Below, piece after piece: positions 31,571 to 44,640 of a DNA stretch of 64,000 bases. The notes beneath the pieces were generated by a model. That model was not told where the DNA came from. It did not search any database and worked only from the letters and a program-made list of their open reading frames with translations. Positions within the stretch are counted from its first letter, which is position 1; each line of letters starts with the position of its first letter. Made by a program: the position numbers and the translations under genes. Source of the DNA: Anodontia alba (Eukaryota; Mollusca; Bivalvia; Lucinida; Lucinidae); NCBI GenBank assembly GCA_964016985.1, contig OZ024827.1, forward strand, positions 63,097,602 through 63,161,601, in the 5' to 3' direction.

Positions 31571-31785
31571 CCCTTAGCATGCTGGGTAAAAATTTTAGCA
31601 GCCAACACTTTGATATACTTTTCTCATTTTTCCCAGATATAAGGATATAAGGATTTGACATTTCATGCAAATTGTCTCCTTAGGAGACAATTTGGATGAA
31701 ATGTTAAATCTTATTTTCTGGGAAAAATAAGAAAAATGTCATCAATTTCTCGTTAGCTGAATTTGCCAATAGCACTGTATTAACA
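31571..31785. repeat. Fold-back family C
   Basis: Ends CCCTTAGCATGCTGGGTA and GTTAGCTGAATTTGCCAATA. The centre CAAATTGTCTCCTTAGGAGACAATTTG is palindromic (31669-31695). Confidence 0.8.
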
Positions 31786-31795
31786 CATAGCACAT

Positions 31796-31982
31796 TTACC
31801 GCAAATATTAGGACACCTTACCTAATTACCATAATTGTCCTAATATGGGAACAGGTGCTATGTTCAGAAACTGCTGCACGAGTGACAAATAGTGTAGATA
31901 CAGATCAGATGCCACATTCTGCAGCATCTGATCTGGATCTGCACTGTTTGCCCAGGCCTATGTTAGGGATATATCGGTATTT
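31796..31982. repeat. Family D element
   Basis: TTACCGCAAATATTAGGACAC, GAGTGACAAATAGTGTAGAT, GATGCCACATTCTGCAGCATC and inverse arm. Confidence 0.7.
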
Positions 31983-32014
31983 ACAGACTTCTTTGGTTTT
32001 TAGCATGTGATGCA

Positions 32015-32240
32015 TTATGTGGGAAAAATGCTTTTATGCCATATGCGAACTGCAAAGATCCAGATGAGCGTGTGCATCAGTGCACTCTGATCTGGAAATT
32101 CTCCATTCATCGACATATACTACAGTATATATTGTTCCTGTAAGTGGACAACGAAGGCCCAGATCAGCCTGCACAAATGTGCAGACTGATCACGGCCTGC
32201 AATGTCTGCAAATTGCATAAGGGCCCTTTTCATGCATTGT
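32015..32240. repeat. Family E element
   Basis: ATATGCGAACTGCAAAGATCC, GATGAGCGTGTGCATCAG, GTGGACAACGAAGGCCCAGA and inverse. Confidence 0.55.
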
Positions 32241-32529
32241 GCATCATATGATAAGGCTTTTGTAGGATAAAATACACTGTTTGCTGTCTCTGTCTATGTG
32301 ATGTATAATATACCATGAAATCATTAACTTTTATTTGGAGAAGGTAATTTTCTTTGGTTTCATGGTTTAAAGATCATAAATTTACCATGAGTATCTGAAG
32401 TATTTGAATATCGTAACTCCTGTCTGTTTCTCTCCTAATACAGGGGAAAGTTCTGGAAGTGTGACCTCTCAATGAATATAACAGCTACCTCCCTGTAACA
32501 GCCTTTTTTCTACAGTTCTCCTATCACAG

Positions 32530-32825
32530 CTCCAGTGATAAATGTTATTCTTACTTCTCCACAAAAACATATGTTGTGGTACTTGCCATGCTGAATATAT
32601 TAAGATGCCACTCCCACTTGTAATTGTCAGCCAATCAGATTGCTTGATTCAGCTGTTTTTTATACAAATTCAAATATTGAATGACAAACAGTGTAGATCC
32701 AGATCAGTTGGCTTCTTCAGAAGCCAAGTGATCTGGATCTACACTGTTTGCAAAGACAGCTGGGTTTGGCAGGACCAGGGTTAATCTCAGTGAGTATCCA
32801 TAACAAGTTTCCTTTGAGAAATCAC
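32530..32825. repeat. Family B element carrying a family A element
   Basis: B arms TTCTCCACAAAAACATATGT (left) and CTCAGTGAGTATCCATAAC (right) surround family A (32580-32784: GCCATGCTGAATATATTAAG, hairpin with GATCCAGATCAGTTGGC, ending GGACCAGGGTTAA). Confidence 0.65.
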
Positions 32826-33039
32826 ATTTTTTGTCAAAATAAGCCCCTTTCATAGAGCTATGACCATAACTTTTCATTGTATCAGTTGTAATACAAGGGA
32901 ACGTCCTTGAAGTGTCACCTCAAACTGCAGTTCTGTGATATATCTAACCTCTCTACAAAAGCCACCTTGCTACAGTGGCCAGTTTTATGCCTAGCCAAGG
33001 GTGCCTCTTGTAGTGAGGCTACAGTGTATATCACTTGAA

Positions 33040-33405
33040 GTAGGGTAAATCTCCTAAAATTTCGAACACTTTATTCTATGCCTTTGCTGCTTAAATTTTG
33101 CTTTTTGCACAGCTGTCTCTCAAAATATTTTGTGGAATGGAAAACAGTGTAGACCCTGATCAGACTGCTCCTTTGGAGCAGTCTGATCTGGGTCTACACA
33201 GTTTGCATACGCCATTTCGTCAGACACATAGGTGTTCGAAATTTTAAGACATTTACCATAGTCCTTTTAACTACCTTGTGATGTGTTATAATAGCTTGCA
33301 GAATGGCAGACAATGCAGACACTGATTAAACTGCTCCTTGGAGCAGTTTTATCTAGGTCTACACTGTTGCTCAGTCATGTCAGCCAAAAGGTTTAGGGTA
33401 AATAT
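33040..33405. repeat. Family K elements, two
   Basis: 33040-33270: AAAACAGTGTAGACCCTGATC, AGACTGCTCCTTTGGAGCAG and inverse. 33290-33405: CAGACAATGCAGACACTGAT, ACTGCTCCTTGGAGCAGT and inverse. Confidence 0.7.
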
Positions 33406-33575
33406 GGTATGGATTACACACGCAGACTAGTTTTCATTTTATAAAAAGACTGATAGAATTTAATTTGTGAAAAGGGTATGATATAATCTAAATTGTGAAA
33501 TTATATCTCTTACTTTGTACATCTGTGATGAAATCATAAGGCATAAACTCATAATTTCAGATAAGGTTTTTTTTT

Positions 33576-33795
33576 TAAACTGAAAACTATTGATATTTTT
33601 CTTTTTTTCTGCACAAAAAGATATGTTTTTTTTGTGGGTACTCATTAGAAGCACCTCGGTGAGGTGCTTCTAATGAGTACCCACAACATATGTTAGCGAG
33701 GTGCTTCTAATGAGTACCCACAACATATGTTAGCGAGGTGCTTCTAATGAGTACCCACAACATATGTTTTCATGGAGAAATAAGAAAACTATTAT
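33576..33795. repeat. Fold-back family B with a triplicated right arm
   Basis: Left arm TACTCATTAGAAGCACCTCG. The right arm GAGGTGCTTCTAATGAGTAC-CCACAACATATGTTAGC appears three times (33660, 33698, 33736), then the normal flank TTTTCATGGAGAAATAAG. Confidence 0.85.
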
Positions 33796-34435
33796 CTGGA
33801 ACACATGCCCTCATATCTGGAGCTATGGTAAACTGTATTGGAATAATGAAGTGTGTACCCCATCACATGAAAAGAGTCTTTGTGATCATTGAGCAAATTC
33901 CATGATTTTAGAAAATTTAAGAGGGTCATTGATGAGGCCTTATTGGCCAAAAGTAGCAAGTCTGGCCCAGAAAACTTGACACAAGATTATTTCTGGAGTT
34001 TGTGTGGATTTGTTCATTACTCTCAAGGGTCATTCCATTTAGAATCTATTTGTTTCATATCCAGGCCTTTGCTGTCTGCGCAAGGAATAAGGACCCTTTC
34101 CAAATACACACATTACTACAGTAATGTGATTTAATGCTCTGCATCACATCAAGTGCATGTTCCCAGATCATTGGATCACAGGAGACCTAGCAGTCTTGTG
34201 TGATCTTGCAATCTAGGAACATCCACAAGATGTGATACAGGTCACATTGGTGAAAGTTTTCAGTATAAATACGGAATTCAGTATTGGGAAAATCATTCTC
34301 CCTTATATAAACTATAGGGAAAAAGTAATTTTCAGTATTCAAAATATGCATTTTCAGTATTGCTGATTTCTGGAACTTTCACTTTCACCCATGAGGTCAT
34401 CAGATAACATTACTAGTATGTGTACCTTAAAAATT
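33796..34435. other. No gene supported; unassigned open frame 33889-34134
   Basis: An 81-codon plus-strand ORF lies here with no recognised motif, no splice support and no start context to favour it. The rest is AT-rich and includes a GATCACAGGAGACC...CTTGTGTGATC hairpin near 34160-34205. Confidence 0.3.
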
Positions 34436-34575
34436 AAACCTTTAAATGCTAGTCACAACAGCAGTAGATGATTTTTTATTCTCTGATGATTTTTTTTTCT
34501 TGTCTTTTCGTGAATTATCTGAGTAAAGGGGTGGGGGTATGTCATCTGCTACAATTTTGAATGGCACTTTCACAG
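34436..34575. repeat. Family C variant, eroded
   Basis: AACCTTTAAATGCTAGTCAC and ACAGCAGTAGATG on one side, GTCATCTGCTACAATTTTGA on the other. Confidence 0.45.
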
Positions 34576-34795
34576 CAGTTTGAATCAGTTGAAGACAGGG
34601 GAATATAATGTGTGTGTCACTTCAACTTGATAAGGTCAACATAAACAAGCCCCATTTAAGAGGGTGATATGGTCAACATAAACAAGCCTCATTTGAGAGG
34701 GTGTGCTATGAATGTAGAAAAAATGAGACACTCAACTGATTGGACCTTTCAGATCAGACTGTAAGAAAATTAACCGTTTAAAAGCCATATCATAC

Positions 34796-35015
34796 ACCAT
34801 ATTTACCCTAAATATTGGAAAAGCTTGACCCCTTTTCCATACTTTTCCTAAAATTGAACAAGTCCATTTGGCTAATGGCACGTATGTCAGAAAACTGCTG
34901 GATGAGTGGCAAACAGTGTAGATACTGATCAGATGCCACATTTTGTGGCCTCTAATTAGGGTCTACACAGTTTGCTCAAGCATGTATGTCCTTTTTCTTA
35001 GGGTTATTATGGTAA
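34796..35015. repeat. Family D element
   Basis: CACCATATTTACCCTAAATATT, GTGGCAAACAGTGTAGATAC, GATGCCACATTTTGTGGCCTC and a TAGGGTTATTATGGTAAT end. Confidence 0.8.
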
Positions 35016-35551
35016 TATGTTGTATTAGCACTCAAACATTTTACTGTACTATGAAAACATGAATAACAATAACATTTCAAATACATTCAGAGACTCAGAA
35101 AATAGTACTTCTGAGAAAACACACACACACACACATGCACAGACACACACCATGAAAATTGGACCCCACAACAAATAAATAAATGCACGACAGAAAAGTT
35201 TTGATGTAAAATAATGTTTGTAAATATCAGACTTGTTAAGGGGAAAAGTTTGTTATGGGTGTTAAAATGCAGTTAACTTTCAAACCAGTGAGGAGAGAAA
35301 TTTAAATTTTATACTGCATTGTAATGGACATCAAGAATGGTATGTTGAGAAGATGTCTTAGGATAAAAGTCACTTTTTCCAACAGTACTACTTAAAGTGG
35401 TACTGTTGGAAAGCGTTCAGGAGCCCTCAGTCAACATCTTTATGAACATGGTAACTTTGATAACAAAATATTTCAATTTCTTTCACATGCAGTTTTTATG
35501 CAAACAAAGTTTTTTTGTTTTTTTTGTTTGTTTTTGCATCTGTTTTTTATT
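35016..35551. other. No gene seen; short CA repeat
   Basis: Contains an ACACAC run at about 35119-35150 and otherwise AT-rich sequence. No exon is recognised. Confidence 0.4.
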
Positions 35552-35802
35552 TAACACTTACAACGCTATGAGAAAAAATCAGCAGACTACAGATTGATGA
35601 TGTTTTTCCTAGAAAATAGGATTTGACACTTCATGCAAATTGTCTGCTAAGGAGGCAATTTGCATGAAGTGTCAGATCCTATTTTCTAAGGTGATCCTAT
35701 TTTCTAAGGAGACAATTTGCATGAAGTGTCAGATCCTATTTTCTAGAAAAAAAAAAAATCAAAATGTCTGCTGAATTTTTTACCCAGCATGCAAAGTGTT
35801 AA
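35552..35802. repeat. Fold-back family C with a duplicated arm
   Basis: Ends AACACTTACAACGCTATGAG and CCCAGCATGCAAAGTGTTAA. The right arm GGAGACAATTTGCATGAAGTG-TCAGATCCTATTTTCT is present twice in near-tandem (about 35651-35687 and 35698-35744). Confidence 0.8.
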
Positions 35803-36150
35803 AATGACTAATAATAACTTTGCTGCTTCATTGTTGTATCTATTGTGGTTCAAAACATTTTAAATTCTGGCACCCATAAAGAATTTTTTTCCCTTAGCAG
35901 ATCACATTTATTTATGTATATATGTATAATATATACTTGTAAATATGTATAAATATATTTGTAAATATGTAAAGCAAGTATTTGTAAAAATACTTTTTTT
36001 TTTTTTTTTTTTTTATAATTTGTCTTGTTGCTGTCATTCACTAAAAGTGCCTGCGATCACTTGTTAATCTAAAATAAATGGCAATAAAGTTTAATACTCT
36101 ATGTTTCTGTCATATTTTTAATATGCTCCTTCAGCCTTCTTTGCCATTCT

Positions 36151-36392
36151 GGGCCCAGTTGTTCAAAGCATCGTTAGTTTAACGAGCTCGTTAAGAGTCA
36201 TTTCGTTAACTGTTTTAGCAGATTCAATATACAATATTCTGATATTTTTTGCTGAAAAAATATGAGTAGCTTTTGCACTGCAAAAGCTACTCACATTTTT
36301 TCAGCAAAAAATTTCAGCATATTTGCGTATCAATTGATGTAAATTTTAACGAATCTAACTAACCACATCGTTAGCTTTGAACAACCGGGCCC
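36151..36392. repeat. Family G element
   Basis: Ends GGGCCCAGTTGTTCAAAGC and GCTTTGAACAACCGGGCCC. The central palindrome is ATATGAGTAGCTTTTGCACTG-CAAAAGCTACTCACAT with TTTTTTGCTGAAAAAA arms. Confidence 0.88.
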
Positions 36393-36395
36393 TGA

Positions 36396-39075
36396 TTTTT
36401 AGCTCAGCTGAGCTGAAGGCTCAGGAAACCCCCTAGGCCAATTTTCTTCAATCTTCATGTGGAGCCTTCTGTCAAAGGGAGGTTGAAAATTTATACAAAT
36501 GGTTACAGTCCTTTAACTAAGATTGCTGCCATGCCCATATATGTTAAAAACACTTCAAAATCTTCTTCTCCAGAACCAAGAAAGCTTTGAAGCTGAATCT
36601 TTGTGTATAGCTTCAGGGACTCAAGGTCTACCAAGTTTATTCAAATGATGACCCTAGGTTGACAGTTGACCTTTTTATGATGAGATCAAATTTGCATCCC
36701 TATGCATTTGTATGGGGAAAATATTGAAAAATCATTTTCTCAAAATGTATTAAAGACTAATGGCTGAAACTTACAAAGTCTGATCAAAGTAACAAACTCT
36801 TTTAGTAGCAATTAAAATTTTGTCCCCAGGGTTATCTGCCTTTGCCCCTGGGCTATATATGTGTGTTAAAATGATGTAATCTTTAAATGTCTTCTCAGAA
36901 ACCACTTGACCAATGTTCACCAGATTTCATATGGGACCTTCTGTTGACGGGATATTTCCAATTTGTTCAAATGGTTTTGCCCTGTTGAACAAGATGGCTG
37001 CCATGCCCATTTTTTAAGAAAAAGATTTAAAAATCTTCTCAAGAACCAAAAAAGCTTTGAGACTGTATATAGCATTGGGGACTCAAAGTATATCAAGTTT
37101 GTTCAAATGATGAGGATGATCTTTGACCTTTTTACGGCAAAATCAAATTTATGTCCCCTTACATTTGTATGGGGAAAAACATTTTCTCAAAAAGTATTGA
37201 ACACTTATGGCTGAAATTTACAACATATGATTAAAGTAGTAAAACTTTATTTACAATAAAATGTTTTACCCCAAGAGTTATCTGTCCTTGTCCCTCGGCT
37301 ATATACATGTATAAAATCATGTAATCTTTAAACATATTCCTTGAAAGTGCATGACCGATTTTCACCAGATTTTACACGGGGCCTTCTGTCAAAGGGATAT
37401 TGACAATTTGTTTAATGGTTCTACACCACTGAACAAGAATTCTATGGTTCCACACCATTGAACAAGATGGCCACCATGCCCATAATTATATGATAAAAAA
37501 TGCTTAAAAATCTTCTTCTCCAGATCCAAGAAAGCTGAGGCTGAATCTTGGTATATAGCATTGGGGGACTCAAGGTCTACCAAGTTTGTTCCGATGATGA
37601 TCCTAGGATGACCTTTGACCTTTTTACTGCAAGGTCAAATTTGCATCCCCATACAAAATGTTGAAAAATCATTTTCTCTAATTGTATTAAAGACTGATAG
37701 CTGAAACTTACAATGTATGACTAAAGTAGTAAAATGTTTTAGTTACAATCAAAATTTTGTCCCCCCAAGGGTTATCTACCCTTGCCCCTGGGCTATATAC
37801 ATGTGTAAAATTGTGTAATGTTTAAATGTTTTTTTCTCTGAAACTGCTTGACCTATTTTCACCAGATTTCACAGGCGGCCTTCTGTCAAAGGGGTATTGA
37901 CAATTTGTTCAAACTGTTCTGTATTATTGAACAAATTGGTGGCCATGCCCATTTATGGTAAAAAGCACTTAAAAATCTTTTTCTCTCAGAACCAAGAAAG
38001 CTTAGAGGCTGAATCCCAGTATATATCATCAGGGACTCCAGGTCTACCAAGATTTTTATGTCCCCACTCCCAACCCCCCACCCCCACCATGAAGTGGAGG
38101 AAGGCATATAGTTTTGCCCTCAATCATATGTACATCATGTGACTGTCCGTCCATCCATCACATTTTATAGTACTGTTCGTGTCTGCAACTTCTACAGTTT
38201 TCAAGGTAATGGTTTGAAACTTACACCATTGTAAGGAATAGATTGAGCAAGTGCATAAAGGTCACAGAACTCTGATGAAATTATTATTGATAAGAGTTAC
38301 ATACCCTTGATTTACATGGAAAATTTGTCTTAATCACATTGCATAGTAGGGTTCTTGTCTCTGCAACTTCTCCTATAGTTTTCAAGATAATGACTTCAAA
38401 CTTGCAGCAAAGAAAAAATATAGGCTGGGCATGTGCATAAGGGTCACAGAACTGATCAAAGTTTAATTGCTAGAGTTACATACCCTTGATTAACTTACAA
38501 TTATAGCCTTATACACATGGCATAGTAGGGTTTCTGTCGCTGCAGCTTCTACAGTTTTCAAGATAATGATTTGAAACTTGCAGCAAAGTAAGAATATATG
38601 CTGAGCATGTGCATAAGGGTCACAGAAATCTGATCAAATTTTTATTGCTAGAGTTAAATACTCTGGTTTACTTAGAAATGTGGCCTTATATACATGGCAT
38701 AGTAGGGCTTGTGTCTCTGCAACTTCTACAGTTTTCAAGATAATGATTTGAAACTTGCAGCAAAGTAAAAATATAGGCAGGTCACAGGTATAAAGGTCAC
38801 AAAACTCTAATCAAATTTATATTGCTAGAGTTACATACCCTTGATTTACTTAGAAACTTTGCCATAAAAAGCCAAACTGGCAGTATCGGAGGCATTCATC
38901 CTCTTTAGGAATCCTCTAGATCAAATGATGATCCTAGGATGACCTTTGACTGTTTTGCAGCATAATCTAACTTCTATCATAGTTACTGTGGCAGCACTGA
39001 AAGAATGTTGCATGGCATCTGAAGATATGCAATGGCTGTTTTACCCAGGTGAGCAAATCATGGTCCATTTAGTTT
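36396..39075. mobile_element. Tandem-core element, ~460-480-bp monomers, with a nested element
   Basis: Starts AGCTCAGCTGAGCTGAAGGCT and ends ACCCAGGTGAGCAAATCATG, similar in kind to the ends of 7012-9534. Monomers carry GACCTTTTTA.GGCAAAATCAA-like, AAAAATCTTCTTCTCCAGA and GCCTTCTGTCAAAGGG; the TTTGACCTTTTTA marker is at about 36670, 37127 and 37614. A different element interrupts it at 38050-38905. Confidence 0.7.
38050..38905. mobile_element. Nested tandem-core element, ~165-bp monomers
   Basis: Starts near TTTTATGTCCCCACTCCCAA with GTCCGTCCATCCATCAC. About four monomers have CAACTTCTACAGTTTTCAAG, GAAACTTGCAGCAAAGTA and GAGTTACATACCCTTGATT. The tail is GGCAGTATCGGAGGCATTCA. The host sequence resumes at CAAATGATGATCCTAGGATG. 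Confidence 0.7.
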
Positions 39076-39131
39076 GATGTATGTTTCATATCATCCCTAC
39101 ATAAGAGGGGTGTCCCGGTAAATATTTTTGG

Positions 39132-39520
39132 TCATTACTAAAAAAACAAATGGTGTGAGTCCTCTTTGAGCTTTTCTAATGAGTACCTACAATATACATC
39201 TTCATGGAGCATTCAGAAAAATATCAATACTTTTCAGTTGAAAAAAAGGTGCCTTATTTAGAGCCTTATGATTCAATGATTTATTAGAACACTAGGAAGT
39301 GGCTGATTCACTGATACTTTAGCTTTACCCCTTCATAAGTGCCAAATTTAAATAGTAGCAGACCATGTATTTTTTATTATTTGTTTTTCAGAAAAAAACA
39401 ACAAAAAAAACAAAAAAAACAATAGGGTTTGTTATTTCACATGAACTGAATTGTATGAAATGTCATATTTTCTGGGAAAAGTAAGAAAAATATCATTATT
39501 ATATCTTGTGTGTTAAATTT
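39132..39520. repeat. Eroded family B and family C elements
   Basis: 39132-39247: TTTCTAATGAGTACCTACAA and TTCATGGAGCATTCAG, B right arm. 39325-39520: CAGACCATG flank, AATTGTATGAAATGTCATATTTTCTG and GGAAAAGTAAGAAAAAT, C type. Confidence 0.45.
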
Positions 39521-40394
39521 ATGGCAAGTATACTTCTACTAAGGTTTTGTTTTATGACACATCATATAGAATACCATTTATAGCCAATTGATATAAACAG
39601 ACAGGCATTAAAAGCAAAATGTTTTTTTATTATAAAGAAATTGGATTTAACCCGTGACTTATTTTAATACATATTGCATTCACCCTACATTTTCAGACAG
39701 CTTACTATATTTGTCCTAAAATTTGAACGTCCATTTGATTTTGTAGCCATATGCTTGCCACTTTCAATCAAATCTGGATAAATTAAAAAATACTCCTTAA
39801 ACAGCAGCAGTCTTTACAACCCTTCTGCTTTTCAAGTCTTTTTCGATGTACTGTTTTTCCCTGAATGTTTAGACAGTACATTTTAGAAATATCATCCCTC
39901 AAAAGGACTTGTTCAAATTTTAGGATAATTACATTAAGAAGGTTTAGTGTGAAATATTAGACTATTGTATTTACCCTTAGTATTGGGACACCTTTACCAC
40001 AGGACATTGAAGTTGAAAGAAATGCCCAAACACCCGGTTTAGCTGATACATACAAATAGGCTAGCCAAGCTAGCCAGCATCACTTGCTTATCATTCCTTA
40101 TTATTGCATAAAAAGCAATGCCGCACGTTATTAACAGCCATGCATTAACCGGCAAAAAGCCGTGTATTAACAAGGCAAATCACATGCTGTTAATGCATGG
40201 CTATGCAACTTTCAATATGCCTGTATCAGGGCCACAAAATTGCTGCCATCACGAGATGTGTACTGCCCGGCCTTAGAACGAGCATAGTCCGTGGAAATTG
40301 AGTTCGCGAGACATCGGTGAAAAGGCGAAACAAAATAGTGCAAGAAATAACGCGAAATGTAGCAAATGTTTTCACATTTTATGCAATAATAGCG
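39521..40394. other. No gene seen; weak family D pieces
   Basis: Around 39690-39960 are single family D-type segments (CTTGTTCAAATTTTAGGATAA, ATTTACCCTTAGTATTGGGAC). Around 40130-40200 is a short inverted repeat (CCATGCATTAAC...GTTAATGCATGG). No exon is recognised. Confidence 0.35.
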
Positions 40395-40541
40395 ATCAAA
40401 CATGGTTTTTCAATATACATGTATTAACATTCGCGAGGTCCCTTGGGAGGTGTTGAAAACCGCGGCCTTCAGCCTCAGTTTTCAACACCTCCCACGGGAC
40501 CTGGGGAATGTTAATGCATAAAAAACCATGTTTGATCCCTA
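40395..40541. repeat. Inverted repeat around 40470
   Basis: Arms contain GATCAAACATGGTTTTT, TATTAACATTCGCGAGGTCCC and GGGAGGTGTTGAAAAC, with the inverse on the right. The centre CGCGGCCTTCAGCCTCAG forms a small loop. Confidence 0.8.
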
Positions 40542-40573
40542 TAATGGCTTACTGAGGTCTGAGAGTCATTGTC

Positions 40574-40935
40574 CTGTACCCTAACTCCTTACCATTGTTG
40601 TCCTAAAACTTGAAACGTATTTCACTACCTGTTCATGCGTCTAAAATAGTTCTGGATGAGTGGCAAACAGTGTAAAACCTATCAGATGCTACATTCTGCG
40701 GCATCTGATCTGGGTCTACAATGTTTGCTCAAGCCTGTCTGTCCCAATATTTAAGGTAATTATGGTAATTGCGGTATACGTTTTAGAAAATTTACTTAAC
40801 TTTTCGAAATAAACAGTTCATAGCACCAAGAAGGCATTTTTTCAACAGAAAGCTATTTATATACCGGTATTTCTTATTTTTTCATGAACACGTGTGTTGT
40901 GGGTACTCCAAAGAAGCTATCCTAATACTCCACAT
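40574..40935. repeat. Family D element and family B fragment
   Basis: 40574-40770: CTAACTCCTTACCATTGTTG, GTGGCAAACAGTGTAAAACC, ATGCTACATTCTGCGGCATC, AGGTAATTATGGTAAT. 40845-40935: TTCTTATTTTTTCATGAACA, GTGTGTTGTGGGTACTCC. Confidence 0.65.
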
Positions 40936-41137
40936 ATATTGGAGAATGATGTAGAAATCAGCAGCTTCAAATGAATAAATAAATCAATTAATAGTTAAAT
41001 ACATAAAATTGCAAAAATGATATAGAGAATTTCTGCTAATTGCAGAGGATTTGTAAAGTCTGTTTATTGGGAAGTCTGTTATTGTAGAGGGTCTAAGTAT
41101 CCATGGTAGGTAAAAACAAAATGTTTTTATGCCCTCG

Positions 41138-42600
41138 CAATTTTCAATGGGAGAGCATATAGTATCACCGTGTACGTCCGTCCTGTCCGTCTGTCCTGTA
41201 CGTAACACAAATGGTTTCCATGCAATATCTTTTGAACAGATTGGTGTATTGGATTGAAATTTTATACACAGGTATATAATCATAAAATGTAAGTCAAGTT
41301 TGATTTAGGGTAAAATCCACCTATTATTTTGGGAGTTATGGCCCTTTTTCAACTTTGAAAATTTTTGGATTTTGCAAAATGGTTTCCATGCAATATCTTT
41401 TGAAAGTATTGGTGTATTGGATTGAAATTTTATACACAGGTATATAATCATAAAATGTAGGTCAAGTTTGATTTAGAGTAAAATCCACCTATTATTTTGG
41501 GAGTTATGACCCTTTTTCAACTTTGAAAAATGGTTTCCATTCCATAACTTTTGAACAGATTAGTGTATTGCATTCATATTTTATACACAAGCATATAATT
41601 ATAAAATATCGGTCAAGTTTGATTTAAATGGATTGAAATTTTATACACAGGTATATAATCATTAAGTGTAGGTCAAGTGTGATTTAGGGTAAGATCCACC
41701 AATTATTTTGGGAGTTACGGCCCTTTTTCAACTTTGAAAAATTTTCAACTTTGAAAAATGGTTTCCATGCGATATCTTTTGAAAGGATTGGTGTATTGGA
41801 TTGAAATTTTATACACAGGTGTATAATTATAAAATGTAGGTCAAGTTCGATTTAGAGTAAAATCCACCTATTATTTTGTGAGTTATGGCCCTTTTTCAAC
41901 TTTGAAAAATGGTTTCCATTCCATAATGTTTGAAAAGATTAGTGTATTGCATTCATATTTTATACACAAGCATAATTATAATCACAAAAAATAGGTCAAG
42001 TTCGATTTAGGGTAAAATCCATCAATTATTTTTTGAGTTATGGCCCTTTATCAATGTTGAAAAATAACTGAAAAATGGTTTCCGTTCGATATCCTTTGAA
42101 AAGATTTGTATATTGGATTGAAATTTTATACACAGGTATATAATCATAAAATGTAGGTCAAGTTCAATTTAGGGTAAAATCCGCCATTATTTTGGGAGTT
42201 ATGGCCCTTTTCCAGCTTTGAAAAATCATTTCCATTCCATAATTTGAAAAGATTAGTGAATTGGATTCATGTTTTATACACAAGCATATAATTATAAAAT
42301 AAAGGTCAAGTTTGATTTAGGGTAAAATCCACCAATTTTTTTTGCAGTTTTGGCCCTTTTTCAACGTTGAAAAATAGTTTCAGTTTGATATCTTTTGAAA
42401 ACATTAGTGTATTGAATTCATATTTAACACACAGGTATATCATCATAAAATAGAGGTCAAGTTACAATTAGGGTCAAATCAACCCATTATTATGAGAGTT
42501 ATGGCCCTTTTTTGAACTTCATTTTTTGCAAAATGCCTGTGTGTGGATTAGCATGGCCCTCGGCGGAGGCATCTGTGTCATACTGACACATTTCTAGTTT
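41138..42600. mobile_element. Tandem-core element, ~140-190-bp monomers
   Basis: Head ATGCCCTCGCAATTTTCAATG and GTCCGTCCTGTCCGTCTGTC. About eight monomers with GATTGAAATTTTATACACAG, TATAATCATAAAATGTAGGT and GGGAGTTATGGCCCTTTTTC. Tail GCCCTCGGCGGAGGCATCTG then TGTCATACTGACACATTTCT. No protein coding. Confidence 0.75.
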
Positions 42601-42954
42601 TTTTCTTACTCAGTACATGGAGAAAATAATAGTTAATACAGTTACAAGAAAAATTTGAATTCATATATGTATTGAAACAATATTTTTGGCTGTATGGCAT
42701 AGGGAAGCAATATAAACAGTTGTTATGGTAAATAATTTGAACAAAATACTGGTTAGTAAAAATATTTAATTTCTATAAAACTATAATAATGATAAAACGA
42801 TGATATAATCTATTGCAGTCATAGACGACATTAGCGAAAAGGACAGCGTCAGATCACCCTTCACAATCTAAACAAGGTCCCTGGCTGTCACCTGCAGATG
42901 GTACACTCCAACTCAACCAAAAAACATTGCTCCAAATAGGACACTTTTTCAACC

Positions 42955-43096
42955 TAAAAAAGGTTGAAATTTTTCTTATTGTTCCATAAAAACCTATGAT
43001 GTGGGAACTCATCAGAAGCATCTTTTTGCAAACAGTGTAGATCTAGATGAGATGGCTCATAATGAGCCATCTCATCAATATCTACATGGTTTGCCA
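42955..43096. repeat. Family B left end followed by a family F hairpin
   Basis: TTCTTATTGTTCCATAAAAAC and GATGTGGGAACTCATCAGAAG, then a hairpin GCAAACAGTGTAGATCTAG with GATGAGATGGCTCATAATGAGCCATCTCATC (43045-43075). Confidence 0.7.
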
Positions 43097-43420
43097 TTCT
43101 GTTTTTTTTTTTGTTTTTTTTTTTTGGTTTATGACTAACACCAAACTATTTGCAAGGACAGATGCTTCCAAATTCAAAGGTAGAAGAATCCAGGGTACTA
43201 TTTTGTATAAATTGTACAGATATGAGGTTTTTGGGTTATAGAAAGAAACCTCCTACCTACTTGTCTGGATTATGATATGGTAGATTAATATATTTAGAAA
43301 CAATTCACATTTTTCTGGTCCATTAGATATATATGTTAGGTTTAGAAAAAAAACAAATAAAAAAGTAATATCAAGTCATTGAGGTAGATCATGAAATAAG
43401 TGGCTTATCAGTATATTAAA

Positions 43421-44639
<1,219 letters not shown>

Positions 44640-44640
<1 letters not shown>

